NCBI GenBank assembly: GCA_025345505.1 | Contig: JANVCC010000120.1 | Span: 2,082,221-2,146,220, forward strand | From: Todiramphus chloris collaris | Taxonomy: Eukaryota; Chordata; Aves; Coraciiformes; Alcedinidae | Direction: 5' to 3' | DNA: 64,000 nt | Shown: positions 23,127-33,638 of the stretch, piece after piece | Position numbering within the stretch: the stretch's first letter is position 1 | Layout of the letters: the number at the start of each line of letters is the position of its first letter | Notes under the pieces: generated by a model | Seen by the model: only the letters and a program-made list of their open reading frames with translations | Databases searched by the model: none | Told to the model about the DNA's origin: nothing | Position numbers and translations under genes: made by a program

Positions 23127-25745
23127 GGGCTGGTGTGGCGTGCTGGGGTCATGCGCTTCCATTCTCACTTTCCAAACACAGGGAGCTGGGGAGTTGGTGG
23201 CTGTAGCTGCCTTGTCTGGTTCCAATTTAAGGGAGAAATGAACTTGATGGAGCTGGGCCATGTGGCTCCCATTACAGCGAGTCTTTGCAGGTCACATGGA
23301 GAGAATCCAGCCTTCAGGGAGCTCACCCGGGTTAGCTGACAGGGGTGAGGACTGGTCTGGGGAATGCTTGTGCAGTGGTCTTCTCATTTCTTGGTGAGCC
23401 CCACTATTTTTGGTGTAAAAAAATCAAAAGGCAAATAAGAACAACTCCAAATGTTTCTTCCTCCCACCCCTCAAACCTTTTCAATTTTCCTTTCCCTCCC
23501 ATCAGTTTTGGTGGCCCGTGGCAGAACTGATGGGCTCTGATGGGTGGTGTACCCCATCAGCCCTCAAAAGACACTGACCCAGCCCAGACCCTTTGTGTAC
23601 CTTGGGAGCTCATGATCCCTGGCTTCCCTGCACTGGTCACAGGGACAGATAGGTCCTGGCTGGGCCATTTCACAGTGAGTGAGCCCCACAGCTCCACAAC
23701 TGTGTCCTGCTGACCCAGGAGTGACTTTGCCTCAAAGGTTTGGGAGTCTTTTCCATCATTGCTGGGGAATGATAGAAAACTTGCGTGGTGGAACCAAACA
23801 TGGTTCTTAGAGTCTTTTACTTCTATCCACTGCCTTTCCCCTGGGAATCTACAGCAGATCCCATCTGGGCAGCTATTTGTTACTGCATTTAGTTTATGTT
23901 GTTGTTCCACAACAGTTCATAGGTGAGACATCACCTACTTAACTCAGCCTTGGCCAGTGATGGGTCCGTCTTGAAGCTGACTGGTATTGGCTCTGTAGGA
24001 CATGGAGGAAGCTTCCAGCAGCTTCTCAGAAGCCACCCCTGTAGCCCACCCCCCACTACCAAACCCTAGCCACACAGACCAAATACCATTTCCAAGGAGG
24101 GAAGGCAAGCTCCTGCCTCACAGGGACGTGTCCCACACGCCTTTGTCTACCTCCTGCCTCCCTCCCACCTCTCCTGATCCCTCCTCTCTCCAGGATGTTT
24201 GTGCAGCACCGTGGCCATTCCTGGGCTTCCCAGCACCTCTGCAGGATTAATCAGAGCTGGCACCAACACCCAGAGCACATCACTCCCCCCCTCAGTCTGG
24301 TGCCGCAGGGGTTTGGCCTCTGTGCCTCGACAAGGGGACATGCAATTCCCAGTTCCCCGTGGATGAATCCTGGTGGATAACAGTCTTCTGCAGTGTATTT
24401 GAAACTCCAGGACGGTGGATTGTCTTTGAGGCAAAGATTGAATCTTCCCTGTGATTTGGGAAGTGCCCGGAGCATTGGAGAGTGGTGGGATGTACCCGGT
24501 GGCTGTGGTGATGGGGGAGAGCGCTGCTGTCGCTGGAGATAAAGGACTATCCAGCCAGAAGGAGCTCAGCAGCACAGTCAGGAGAGACAGACATTTAAAA
24601 GCCCAACTCCCCTCGACCTTCCAAGAGAGATTTATATCCCTAGGAATGTGCTCACGCTGTCGCCGTGAGCGTGCGACACAAGCGGTACCTCTGCAGCTCC
24701 CCAGGGACTACACAGGCAGGGTTTGGGCAGCAGGCATCTCCCCAGCTTGGGGACCACAGCAGGAATCAGCTTGCAGCCCCTGGGAAGTGTCCTCCCACCT
24801 CCCAGCCCTGAGCATCTCACTGCAGCCAAGGGCTGGTGAGTTTTCTCTCCCTTGCCAGATGGGCTCCAGGAGAGGAGGTGTGGGGACAAAAATGGGAGTT
24901 AAGCCCCAAATTTCTATGTCATTGGACCTTCTGACTTTTCAAAACTCCTTTTTTGTTCCAATCTGGAATGGAAACAAAGAAACTCGAAGCTGTTACCAGG
25001 AGGTAAAATGCTCTAATAGGTGAAGGGGACCCTTCAACCCCTTTATTTTAAATTTAAGCACTAACCTGGCTTGTTACATCCTGAAACATCTGATGCTATC
25101 TTGCAGATCAAAGCCTCCTTGCTTGGATTGTAATGAAGTGTCAAACAGTTTCCTCGAAACACAAACAGGAGACACTTTGATCTGCAAAACAAGATGTTTT
25201 AAGAGCCGCACTAGCAAGGGCTCTTCCAGTTTTTCACAGCACCGTAAAGCAGTGGAATATTTGAAGTCGGATACTGTTTCCTATGGAGAGGCTTTCCAAG
25301 CTCCAGCAGTTGGGAATGTTGTGTTACTGTCACACCTCTGCCAGGAATCACGGGAGAACCTCCTAAACCAAACCAGCAGCGAGCTGGAGAACCACAACGA
25401 TGATATTTTCCTACCAGTTTCCAAAAGCTATTGTTGGTTCCCCCCCTCCCCCCTTTTCCAGGGGGTTTGTTTCCACGGGCAGTGTTATCAGAGGCAACGT
25501 GAGCTCACCACAATATGTCAGCTTGCCTGAAAGATTGGCAGCAGTGAGTTGTTTTGGGGTGGAAACCAACGATCTGGAGTGCTTCAGCTTGGGGAGCTCT
25601 GTCTGAGCTCCTGCTCCATTGGTGTTGCTTTGCTCTGGCCCGTTTCACCCACCCAGTCAGGGCTGGCTGGGGGTGTCTCTGCAGGCACTGGTCATGATCT
25701 GGTGATGCTGGAGCTGCTCACGTGTCTCTCCCCACTCGGCTGCAG

Positions 25746-25863
25746 GCTCAGCGCTGGCGCAATGAGAACTACGAGAGGCCTGTGGACCTGGAGGGCTCCG
25801 GGGACGATGATCCCTTTGGGGATGATGAAATGGATGATGTCTACTCGGGCTCTGGCTCGGGGT
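25746..25863 (+). CDS. SDC3: Syndecan-3 exon 2 (start of mature ectodomain)
   Basis: This exon encodes the N-terminus of the mature syndecan-3 ectodomain, a cell-surface heparan sulfate proteoglycan of neural and cartilage tissue. It gives 39 codons plus one base of a split Tyr codon. The product (numbered from the first Ala) begins AQRWRNENYERP. It then has an acidic stretch with Ser-Gly glycosaminoglycan sites: Ser18 in the context EGSGDDD, and the cluster Ser34, Ser36, Ser38 in YSGSGSG. This is the standard syndecan-3 N-terminal attachment region. The acceptor is a pyrimidine tract ending CTGCAG, and the donor is GTAAGT directly after base 25863. Intron 1 enters in phase 0 and intron 2 leaves in phase 1. 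The signal-peptide exon that must precede it was not found in the window. Confidence 0.96.
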
Positions 25864-26317
25864 GTAAGTAGCTTTGGGGTTCCTGGGGAAGGATCCCTGG
25901 GGAGCCTGGCTGTGGATTGTGGTGGGACTGGAGAGGGGCTTGCCATGGGATGTGAGGGAGGAGATTGCCCCTTACCCATCTCCGGAGCTGTTCTCCTGCC
26001 CCCTCCTAGACAAAAGCAAAGGGAACTGTCCCAGAAGTTGAACTCAAGTGACTTCACTTCCCATTTCAGTCTCTGGCCCTGCTGGGCACTGTGCCCTTCC
26101 CCAGCACAATAGCACGTCCCATCCTGTAGCTGTTTCATTGACCCCAGAGAGGGGCTTTGGCCACCATCTGGGAACGTGCAGCCCTTGGTTTCTGCTGAGC
26201 CTGGAACCAGTCCCTGCTCTTGGTGGCTCTGGGGTGAGGCCAAGGGGCATGTCAGCTCTGGGAAATGCTGGGGCAGCAGCAGCAGCTTCACCATTTGCTC
26301 TTCTCCCCCTCTTTCAG
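25864..26317 (+). other. SDC3: SDC3 intron 2
   Basis: A 454-base phase 1 intron bounded by GTAAGT and TTTCAG. No repeat or other gene is visible in it. Confidence 0.95.
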
Positions 26318-26943
26318 ATTTTGAGCAGGAGTCTGGGCTCGAGACAGCAGTGACCCTCAGCATGGACACGTCCATCACGCTCCCCACCACGGCGGCAGTG
26401 CTGCCCATCACCTCAGTGCAGCCCGTGGCAACCCCCTTTGAACCATTCCCTGCTGAGGACATGACCCCCGAGCAGACAACCAGCATCTTATATATCCCCA
26501 GGATGACAGAGACACCAGTGATCCCCAGCTGGAAAGCAACCACTACCAGTACCACTGCCAGCGACTCCCCTACCACCATGACCACCATGACGACGACCAC
26601 GACAACCACCGCGGCCACCACGACGACGACCACCACCACCGCGGCCACGACCACCACCAGCACCACCATGGCCACTGCCAAGCCCACCACCGTCCGGAGA
26701 TTCCTGCCCCCCTTTGTCACCAAGACAGCCACCACCCGGGCCACCACCCTGGAGACACCCACCACCTCCATCCTCGGAACCAGCACACCAACGGAGGTGG
26801 CCACCTCACGGCTTGTCCCCACCAGCACAGCCAAGCCCAGGTCCCTGCCAAAACCGAGCACCTCCAGGACTTCAGACCCCACAGAAAAAAGCACTGCCTT
26901 GCCATCCAGTCCTGCCACGCTGCCGCCCACAGAAGCCCCCCAG
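26318..26943 (+). CDS. SDC3: Syndecan-3 exon 3 (Thr-rich mucin-like ectodomain)
   Basis: This is the large central exon of SDC3. It completes the split Tyr codon and adds 208 codons (residues 41-248), starting FEQESGLETAVTL. Another Ser-Gly pair (Ser45) follows the exon 2 cluster. The middle, roughly residues 115-165, is a Thr-rich low-complexity run encoded mainly by ACC and ACG codons, with Ala, Ser and Pro mixed in; it should be densely O-glycosylated. This mucin-like spacer separates the distal and proximal glycosaminoglycan sites and sets syndecan-3 apart from syndecans 1, 2 and 4. The acceptor is CCCCCTCTTTCAG, and the donor is CAG|GTAGG after base 26943, leaving in phase 0. The reading frame is open through the exon with no stop or frameshift. 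Confidence 0.96.
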
Positions 26944-29091
26944 GTAGGAGGCAGGAGCCCTTCTCACCTGCTAAAGGGCTCATGGGCCGTGCTGGAAGCC
27001 AAGTGATGGTGATGGGAAGCCTCTGGTGTTGATCTGTCCTTAACCGGTTGCTCAGAGGGAGGTCAAGCCAGTTTGGGCTCTTCCCAGCTCTGCGGAGAGG
27101 GGATCATTTGGGGAGCTGCAGAGGGGAGATTGGAGGGCGGGGGGTTTAGCACAGGCAGACCAGGGTGATGGGGCTGGTGCCAGAGCTACTGGGGGGCACC
27201 CAGAGGGGTGCCACATGTCCCCAGTGCCCCTGGCTCTGCCTTGCCCAGCTGCTCTGGAGCAGCTTCCCCGGGCAGGGGGGGGAACAGGGCTGGGGGTACC
27301 CCCTTCCCCCGGGCACAGAGCAGCTTTCCTCTGGCTCTGGTGTGCGGGCTCATCGTACCAGTTCCCAGCTTGCTGCCAGTCAGTGGGAGGCCCAAACGCT
27401 CCACAATTACAGCTCCGTGGTGCATTTCCAGCCCGTCGGGGTGTCCTGAGAAGGGGATTTAATCCACTGATCCATCTCTCGTTCCGAGCCCCTCGGGGCC
27501 CCTTTGAAAGCCACTTTGAGTGAAAGGTGGAGTGATTTGTCTCAGCTAGTCCCTCTTTTCTGCCTGCGTATCTGCGTGTGCAGTGCTCTGGGCTCTCGCT
27601 GACCTTCAATTAATCTCTGTCACAAAAACTCCTGCTTGTGGGAAGCAGTGAGCCATGTGCTCGTGCCCGGGGCAGTGTGACATGGAGAAGGCTCCTCCTC
27701 GCCCGCCCCGGCTTCGCCCCATCGAGATCTTTGCTCCTCCTGATTTGTAACGTTCTGAGGCAGCCGTGGAGGGACCTGTTTGCTCTGCAAAGGGTGGGAT
27801 CCTGGGAACGTTTTGCCCAGGGATGCTCAGCGTGGTCCAGCTCAGCTCATGAACACAAAGCAGGTCAGGCTTCTGGGACAAGGGTGAAGATGGTGGGGGG
27901 TTTGGCCCCGAGGGAGCTGCAGGTGTGGGGATGTGCAGGAGGCAACGAGTAGGGCAGGGCTGGGCAGGGCAGGCAGGGAGCAGCTCAATTCATAAGACCA
28001 CAAGTGTGGTGAGGAGAGGCTGAGGGACCTGGGATGGTTCAGCCTGGAGCAAAGGAGGCTGAGGGGAGACCTTCTGGCTCTGACAGCTCCTGACAGGAGG
28101 TTGGAGCCAGCGGGGGTCAGGCTCTGCTCCCAAGGAACAAGGAACAGGACAAGAGGAACCAGCCTCGGGTTGCCCCAGGGGAGGTTTAGGTTGGAGCTGA
28201 GGAACAATTTCTTCCCCTTGAGGGTTGTCCAGGGCTGTCCCAGGCTTCCCAGGGCAGTGGTGGAGTCCCTGTGATCCCTGGAGGGGTTTCCAAGCCGTGG
28301 AGCTGTGGTGCTGAGGGCCATGGGTCAGTGGTGCCCTGGCAGTGCTGGGGGAACAGTTGCACTCAATGATCTTAAAGGTCTTTTCCAACCAAAACAATTC
28401 TCCTGGCCCATGTTTTCTATCCGGACTGGCTTCGCCTTCATGCCAAAGGGGCTTGGTCAGGGACCACAGCAGAGAGATGGGCTGGCTCTGTGTCCTGGGT
28501 GAGAAGAACCCAACTTCCTGCTCCTGTCCTGTGCTGCAGGGCTGCAAACATAAAAGCAGGTTGAAGGGAGAAAAGGGAGAGGGAAGGGTCCCCGCTGGTG
28601 CTTGTCTGGTGGCATCAGATCCTTACACTTGTGATGTTGCTGTGGCACCAATGGTTGCATCGCTTCATGCCTAGCAAGGAGGCATCTGTGAGATGTTTCA
28701 GTCATGGTCTACACTGGGGACAGAGCTCACACGAGGGTCTGGGATGTGGGGCTCTCTAGGATGTGGGGATCCCTGGCATATGGGGCTCGCTTTGGGGGAA
28801 GATACAGGGAAGAGGTGAGAGTTTGTGCATCTCAGGGGCATCTGTGATGGGAGCATACAAGTGGTCCAGCTCAGCCATGGTGGCCTCACCCTTCTGGTGA
28901 TCATCAAGATGTGGAGTTGTGTTGCTTGCTGCGATATAACTGTCCACTTCAGTGACACTCTGTGTTCCCTGCTGAGAGGGTCACCCTCTAATTGGTACCA
29001 TGGTGTCCTTCCTCTGGACACATCAGAGCTGCTGGGGGCAGGAACCACCTTTTGGTCCTTGTCCCCTGCTCCATCTTGTCCTTTCTCCCAG
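26944..29091 (+). other. SDC3: SDC3 intron 3
   Basis: A phase 0 intron of about 2.1 kb. Its only recognisable content is a sense-oriented CR1 fragment at 28008-28401; the rest is unique GC-rich sequence. Confidence 0.95.
28008..28401 (+). mobile_element. Diverged CR1 3' fragment inside SDC3 intron 3
   Basis: It has GTGAGGAGAGGCTGAGGGAC, TTCAGCCTGGAGCAAAGGAG and GATCTTAAAGGTCTTTTCCA, all CR1 landmarks in order, ending AACAATTCT. It is more diverged than most other copies here, so it is an older insertion. It is in the sense orientation of SDC3 and well away from the splice sites. Confidence 0.88.
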
Positions 29092-29362
29092 ATGGAGCCA
29101 GAGGAGGTGACAACAGTCCTCGACAATGAGCTGGAGGTCCCAGTCAGCAGCGGCCCCAGCGGGGACTTTGAGATCCGGGAGGAGGAAGAGACGACTCGTC
29201 CCGAGCTCGGTAACGAGGTGATGGCTGTGGTGACGCCACCGTCGGGACCCGGGCTGAGCAAGAACATGGAGCCGGGGCTGATTGACAACACGATAGACTC
29301 CGGGAACTCAGCCGCTCAGCTCCCCCAGAAAAACATCCTGGAGAGGAAAGAAGTGTTGATAG
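29092..29362 (+). CDS. SDC3: Syndecan-3 exon 4 (juxtamembrane ectodomain)
   Basis: This exon supplies residues 249-338 and the first base of codon 339. It begins MEPEEVTTVLDNELEV, where the Met is internal and not a start. It carries the membrane-proximal Ser-Gly sites Ser268 and Ser271 (SSGPSGDFEI), followed by a run of Glu, and a further DSG at Ser318. The acidic flank of SGD is the usual context for heparan sulfate priming. The last residues, ILERKEVLI, are the short juxtamembrane stem; the basic pair Arg333-Lys334 is a plausible site for ectodomain shedding (inference from the family). The acceptor is CTTTCTCCCAG and the donor is G|GTGAGA, leaving in phase 1. Confidence 0.96.
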
Positions 29363-30234
29363 GTGAGACTGGAGGCTGCGGGCTCGTGGGGGAAGAGCTG
29401 GTGTGTTTGGGGAGGACCAGACAGCTGTTCTGTCCATGCCCCAGGGGAGAGCTTGGTCTTCAGCAGGGCACTGGGGTAGCGTTGAGCTTGGGACAACCCA
29501 CGGTCATCTGCCAGAATAGCTCCAGGGCCTGTACTGGGGGGTTCCCAGAGGTCTTCATGTCTCTGTCAGGAGAGTGGGGTGCTGTGCACTATTTGTTTTG
29601 GTCAAGATGGGTTTCCAGGAACAAAATAGGATGTTGGAAAGAGGCACTACGGTGCTGGCTGAATACCAGCTGGCCACCTCTGACTGCAGGGGAGGAGAGA
29701 GAGACCCTGGAAGGGCCACTTGTCCCAGCCAGAGGGACATCAGAGATGGGGCAGAGGTGTCTGCCCCACCGCCAGCTGAAGGGAGCTGGAGTTGGTGGCA
29801 CAGCAAAGCAGCTATTGTTCTGGTGGTCTTCAGCTGAGCGTGGTGCATCCTGGCAGGAACCCAAAGGAGCAGCTCTTCGGGGGACTTTCTGCACCCTCCT
29901 TACCTGAGGTTACAGCCTGTGCAGGGACCTCTCTGTGTCCCTGGGTGGCCTGGTGGCAGCCCATTGCCCACCGTGCAGCTCTAGAGGAGATGCCTTTGGG
30001 TCCTACCCACCCTTCAGCATCGCTGCACTTGGGAGCTTGTTGAAGCTCCTTGAATCCCACGATCTCATTAGACCCTCGCCTTCAGTTTAAGTTTTTCTTA
30101 ACCATAGATGTCAGGAGAAAAGTTGCTCGCAAAGCACAAAACCACCTTGGCATCCAAAACGATTCCCCCGCCACCCCCAAAACGATTTGCGGTGGGGCTT
30201 GCGCTGACGGCCGTGCCGCTTCTCTGTGTTGCAG
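29363..30234 (+). other. SDC3: SDC3 intron 4
   Basis: A phase 1 intron of 872 bases between GTGAGA and GTTGCAG. No repeat or second gene is seen. Confidence 0.95.
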
Positions 30235-30401
30235 CGGTGATCGTGGGCGGCGTGGTGGGAGCTCTCTTCGCTGCCTTCCTGGTCATGCTGCTCATCTACC
30301 GGATGAAGAAGAAGGACGAGGGCAGTTACACGCTGGAGGAGCCCAAGCAAGCCAACGTCACGTACCAGAAGCCTGACAAGCAGGAGGAGTTTTATGCGTA
30401 G
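30235..30401 (+). CDS. SDC3: Syndecan-3 exon 5 coding part (membrane helix, cytoplasmic tail, stop)
   Basis: The exon completes Ala339 and encodes residues 340-393 and the TAG stop at 30399-30401. Residues 340-360 are the single transmembrane helix, with a GGVVG (GxxxG) dimerisation motif at 343-347. The tail follows the syndecan plan: C1 ([10 protein letters not shown], 361-370), which binds ezrin/Src-type partners; the variable V region (371-387); and C2 ending EEFYA. Its last four residues, EFYA, are the class II PDZ ligand for syntenin, CASK and similar scaffolds. The acceptor is CTTCTCTGTGTTGCAG. The tail is complete. The four exons here total 1182 bases including the stop, in line with a syndecan-3 of about 410 residues once the missing signal peptide is added. 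Confidence 0.97.
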
Positions 30402-30475
30402 AAGGAGAGCCCGGCGTGCCTCGCGCTCCCTCCCTCCCTGCTCCAAACTCTCCCTCCTCTTCTACTTCATCCACT

Positions 30476-30504
30476 CTTTCTCTCTCTCTCTTTCTCTCTC
30501 TCTG
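30476..30504 (+). repeat. TC-rich run just after the SDC3 stop
   Basis: CTCTTTCTCTC-type polypyrimidine about 75 bases into the 3'UTR; a possible binding tract for polypyrimidine-tract proteins. Confidence 0.85.
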
Positions 30505-31362
30505 TTTTTTGGATCAGACTGTGAATTTAAAAAGCAAACCCCACAACAGCTAAAGGAGAAACCACGTCTTTGGCACAATGGAAAATTGAGCGCCCAGAGC
30601 ATCACGGAGTTCAGACTGAGTCCCGCGGGCTTTTCCGCAGCGGGAGGGACGGGCAAGGAGCCACTGCCAAGGAACCCGTGTCTGGGGAGTGCCCTGGCGA
30701 GCGCGGGCCGGGGCGGCCGGGCTGCTGATGGCAGCTGGAGGTCACTGGGCTTTTCCCACCAACACAACGGACCCTGGGATCCGGACACCTCCTACCAGCC
30801 CTGGGGCACAGGGGGGTTGGTTTGGATTTATCTTCCTTTTTTGTTCGTTTTTCCTTTTGTTTTTGTTTTTTCCTTTCCCCCCCCCCCCCCCTTTGGAAAG
30901 GAGAGAAGTTTCTTCCCCTCTCTCTTGTTTTTTATTTTTTATTTTCTTTTTTGAATGGGGTTGGTTGCTTTGCAGGACCTTACCTTGCTCCCTGCTTCTA
31001 TCTGAAGAGAGGGCGCCACTCCCAAATACGCTTCGAACCTTGAGAAAAGCACAAGGGGCTGGAATACCTGATGCCCCAGGGTTTGCTCTTGGAGTGGGGG
31101 GAAAAAACAAACAAAAAAAAGAAATAAATACAAACATGGCCAGTACGCTGGAAGTGATCTCTTTAGGTCAACTCTTCGGAGAGTTCGCGGAGAGCAGCAA
31201 GAAGCTGTGGCATCTCATACTGCTCCTCTCCTGCCACCGCCTCACTTCGCTGCATCGCCGTGCACAGCCAGAGACCTTAAATCTATAGAAAGCGCGCGTT
31301 GCCGGCCGCTGAGGGGTTTGGTTGAAAAGGGACCTTGCTTTTGCTGGGTTGTCACTGTGACC

Positions 31363-31368
31363 AATAAA
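31363..31368 (+). terminator. Proximal SDC3 poly(A) signal AATAAA
   Basis: A canonical AATAAA about 960 bases after the stop. It is followed by CA dinucleotides at a suitable distance (around 31382) and then a GT-containing stretch. It could end a short 3'UTR isoform. Confidence 0.5.
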
Positions 31369-32245
31369 ACTCAGCTTGCGCAGTACGACCGACAGCGCTG
31401 GTTTCCAAGTGGAGCGGGACGTTGCTTGGTGGGGAGCTGGCAGGGAGAGGAGTTGGAAGTAGAGAAGCTGAATCCTCTCCCCAGTTCTTCCGGAGGGGAT
31501 AGAGAAGCTCTACAAGGTGTGAGACGCAGCGTAAGAAAAGAAATGCAAAGCAGAGGCTGTACCCCATCCCCTCGGGGTTGGGAAGGGGTCCTCGCTGGGC
31601 CACTCGCATCCAGAAGGTGAGGAAGGTGAGGCAGAGCAGTGGCTTTCTACTGGTCAGACCCAGGGCAAGTTGGCTGCTACGTATCTTTGGCAAGACCAGA
31701 ACCGATGGTTTGTGTTTCTTTTGTGGTTGCTTAAATTCCAGTATAACCCACAGGGCACCCAGGAGCCTGAGAGCAATAGGTCCTGGAAGCCGTCATCACC
31801 CAAGTGCAGTGGGTTCCCCTTTGAGGCTACCTAAGGTGCAGAGCAACAGGTTCTGGATCCAGAGCCTGACTGTGCCTTCCAGAAAGGCTGGATGGTTTGG
31901 AGCAAGCTCTCTGCACAGAAGAGTCAATTAGGTATCTCCAAGAGTTGGGTTTTAATTAGCTGAAGCGCCGTTTGCGGTGCTGTCAGGAAGCTTTGGTTTT
32001 GTGATGGTTATGATCTTGATGGTGTCCCATGGAGACCTTGGCTTTGCTCTTTGAGCCATTTAAACAGGATAAACGGGGGAAAAAAATCAGTTGCTTTGAC
32101 TCTTGCATCCTGAGGTGACGTGCACAGACACGGTGATGCTCTGTCCCCTCAGGGTGTTGGTGGATATAGGGATTGATGACCCTGGTGGAGGCTACAAGAC
32201 CACAGTGCTTCTTTATGTTAGGAATTTGAGAGACCAAATGCATAT

Positions 32246-32304
32246 TTTATATATATATATATATACACACACACTCACATACATACACAATTATATATAT
32301 ATAT
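32246..32304 (+). repeat. (TA)n(CA)n microsatellite in the SDC3 3'UTR
   Basis: Alternating TA, then ACACAC, then TATATATATA. If transcribed it gives a self-pairing UA-rich segment. Confidence 0.93.
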
Positions 32305-33500
32305 GAAATGAAATCCCTGTAAATTCTCATTGCACTGCATATGATGCTTGGATGGGACTTTGTGGTTGTGAAGGTGGGAGGTTTGGGCTACGCACTCTTG
32401 CGCTGCGCACCCAAAACGCCGGCCCCTGTGCAGAGGCCAGCTCCAAAATCTCCATTTTAGAGAGACCAGCCTCAAAATCATCATTGCTTTGGTTCTTTTA
32501 GTGCGGAGAAGATGGTCCTGTTGGATGTCTTGGATGGTGATGCTGAAATGCAGACAGTGTAAAGCGAGTGTGTGCGTGTGTGTCCATTTCTTGGGTCCAT
32601 CCCAGCTCCAGAGGGTGAGGATGCTGCGAAGGGGGACCACATGACTGAAGATGCCTTGGTGCCAACCTGGCTCCAAGAGCCATTTTCTCTGCCCTGCTTG
32701 AAGGAGAGAGTTTCAACTCATGGTTTTGATGCTTTGGGAGGTCCTCTTGGGACTACACAAAGGGCCCTAGCTGTTGGGGAGACGCAGAAATCAAGGGTCT
32801 TAATGATTTAATGAATTGGGCATGGCAAGTATCAAGGCCACCCAAAACCACCATCTTCTGGAAAAATGTGGAGTTAATCCTTTGAGCTTGCATTAAAAAA
32901 AAAAAACCCTCCCGGCTTAATCTTTTAAATGCTGATTTTCTTAGCTGCTTCCCTAATCTTCTTCATTCCATTTTTTTCCTCATTTAATAGTCTGAGGTTC
33001 TATAATACAATTTTTTTATTCACTCAAGCTTAACCTCGGTTCGCTCAGCTGGTGTTAAGTTGTAATCCTGGCACTTAAATCCGTTACACTTTCAGAAGCA
33101 AGGAAGGCTGGAAGTGGGAGGGTGGGAGGAGGCTGGGCAGCACTTCCTCTCGTGGTAATTAAAAGTAGGAGGCATGCGGAAAAAAAAAAAGGTGAAGGCA
33201 ATTAAACTGGTAATCAGAATTGACCAAAGTCTTAATTCATTGTATGTCTGCTGCTTCCACGGATTTGCTGTCTCTGCCTGGAGAGGGGATGTGAGCTCAA
33301 GGAGACTTGTTTGGGCTTGGAGCCCACCATTTTCTGGTGAGAAATCATGATGGAGCCTCTCCTGTCACCTCAGCTCCCCAGTAGCACTGGGTTAGTTGCT
33401 GGAGTTGATGCTTGGAAGAAAAAAAAGAGCCTTGTCTGGCTGGAGGATGGCTGATCTTGTGCCTGCCTTGCAGGGTAGAGGGTTGTGGGATGGAGCTGAG

Positions 33501-33638
33501 TCACAGAATGGTAGGAGTTGGAAGGGACCTCTGGAGGTCATCTCGCCCAACCCCCCCTGCAGAGCAGGGTCACCCAGAGCAGGTTGCCCAGGATCATGTA
33601 CGGGTGGGTTTGGAATCTCTCCAGAGAGGAGACTCCAA
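33501..33638 (-). mobile_element. Short CR1 3' fragment in the probable SDC3 3'UTR
   Basis: On the plus strand: TCACAGAATGGTAGGAGTTG, then GGAAGGGACCTCTGGAGGTC and the GCAGAGCAGGGTCACCCAGA segment. This is the 3'-most 140 bp or so of CR1 in reverse. It would be part of a long SDC3 mRNA as antisense CR1. Confidence 0.88.

Larger units (their letters stand above)
20181..25745. other. Non-coding sequence, last part of SDC3 intron 1
   Basis: It ends at the exon 2 acceptor. It contains a 20-base G-run (21242-21261) and a GGAT microsatellite (23084-23126). No CR1 fragment and no coding exon were recognised. Confidence 0.6.

Noticed and set aside
29092..29094. ATG at the start of exon 4 as a translation start
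   Set aside because: It is directly after a splice acceptor and in frame with the rest of syndecan-3, so it is an internal codon.
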